Both the position numbers and the translations under genes were made by a program. Below are positions 63,860 to 64,000 of a DNA stretch of 64,000 nt, piece after piece. The DNA is from Pomphorhynchus laevis (taxonomy: Eukaryota; Acanthocephala; Palaeacanthocephala; Echinorhynchida; Pomphorhynchidae), in NCBI GenBank assembly GCA_012934845.2, contig WNNJ02000327.1, positions 1 to 64,000 on the forward strand. The letters are read 5' to 3'. The first letter of the stretch is position 1, and each line of letters starts with the position of its first letter. The notes under the pieces are model-generated. The model was not told the origin of the DNA. It did no database searches and was given only the letters and a program-made list of their open reading frames with translations.

Positions 63860-64000
63860 CTATTCTATGTTAATAATTTACAGTTTAACGTTTGATTGAT
63901 AAATGTGACATAAATACAAATAATATTAATATAATATAATAATATAAATAATTTATCGATAATTAATTTATCACTTAAATTAATTAATTGATATTTAATT

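Overview
The window is animal nuclear DNA, very AT-rich and loaded with mobile elements. The best host anchor is the C-terminal half of a myosin phosphatase targeting subunit gene (MYPT, PPP1R12 family) on the minus strand, from 43333 past the right edge. Its frames contain both ROCK phosphorylation motifs (RRSTQGV and RRSTG) and the C-terminal leucine zipper (RLKDEN..LIRVISK). Many of its introns are only 45-50 bp, so the source is an invertebrate with a minimal-intron class. I cannot name the phylum. Other host-like genes are a tail-to-tail pair of divergent PEBP-family genes (26.9-30.4 kb), a possible signal-peptide exon (19.6 kb) and a decayed exon (28.3-28.9 kb).

Layout. 0-5 kb: an eroded Penelope-like element (PLE) with canonical domain order, then a second PLE split by a CR1/L2-type LINE. 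5.6-9.5 kb: a broken but nearly complete two-ORF LINE of the Jockey/I/R1 group (called LINE-J here). 10.3-13.2 kb: the longest copy of a PLE whose GIY-YIG endonuclease lies before the reverse transcriptase, the permuted order of the Naiad/Chlamys group. 13-18.5 kb: a mosaic of LINE and PLE scraps, several bounded by long direct repeats. 19.5-26.6 kb: foldback and palindromic DNA, another CR1/L2 LINE, an RTE scrap and inverted repeats. 26.8-30.4 kb: host genes. 30.8-41.4 kb: a graveyard of Naiad-type PLE pieces and their terminal repeats. 43.3-64 kb: the MYPT gene, whose long introns hold a Naiad PLE, a structurally intact Merlin DNA transposon with iterated terminal repeats, two LINEs (one RTE) and more PLE debris.

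The most interesting signals are (i) the permuted PLE family, whose 3' region carries a repeated H-type pseudoknot candidate supported by a compensatory base-pair change between copies; (ii) the Merlin element, whose ends are built from a 19-bp unit present four times on one side and six on the other; (iii) recurrent internal retroelement fragments bounded by 57-235 bp direct repeats; (iv) a spacerless near-perfect palindrome of about 190 bp; and (v) the MYPT gene with its mix of 45-50 bp and TE-filled introns. I found no CRISPR array, rRNA, convincing tRNA gene or bacterial-type operon.
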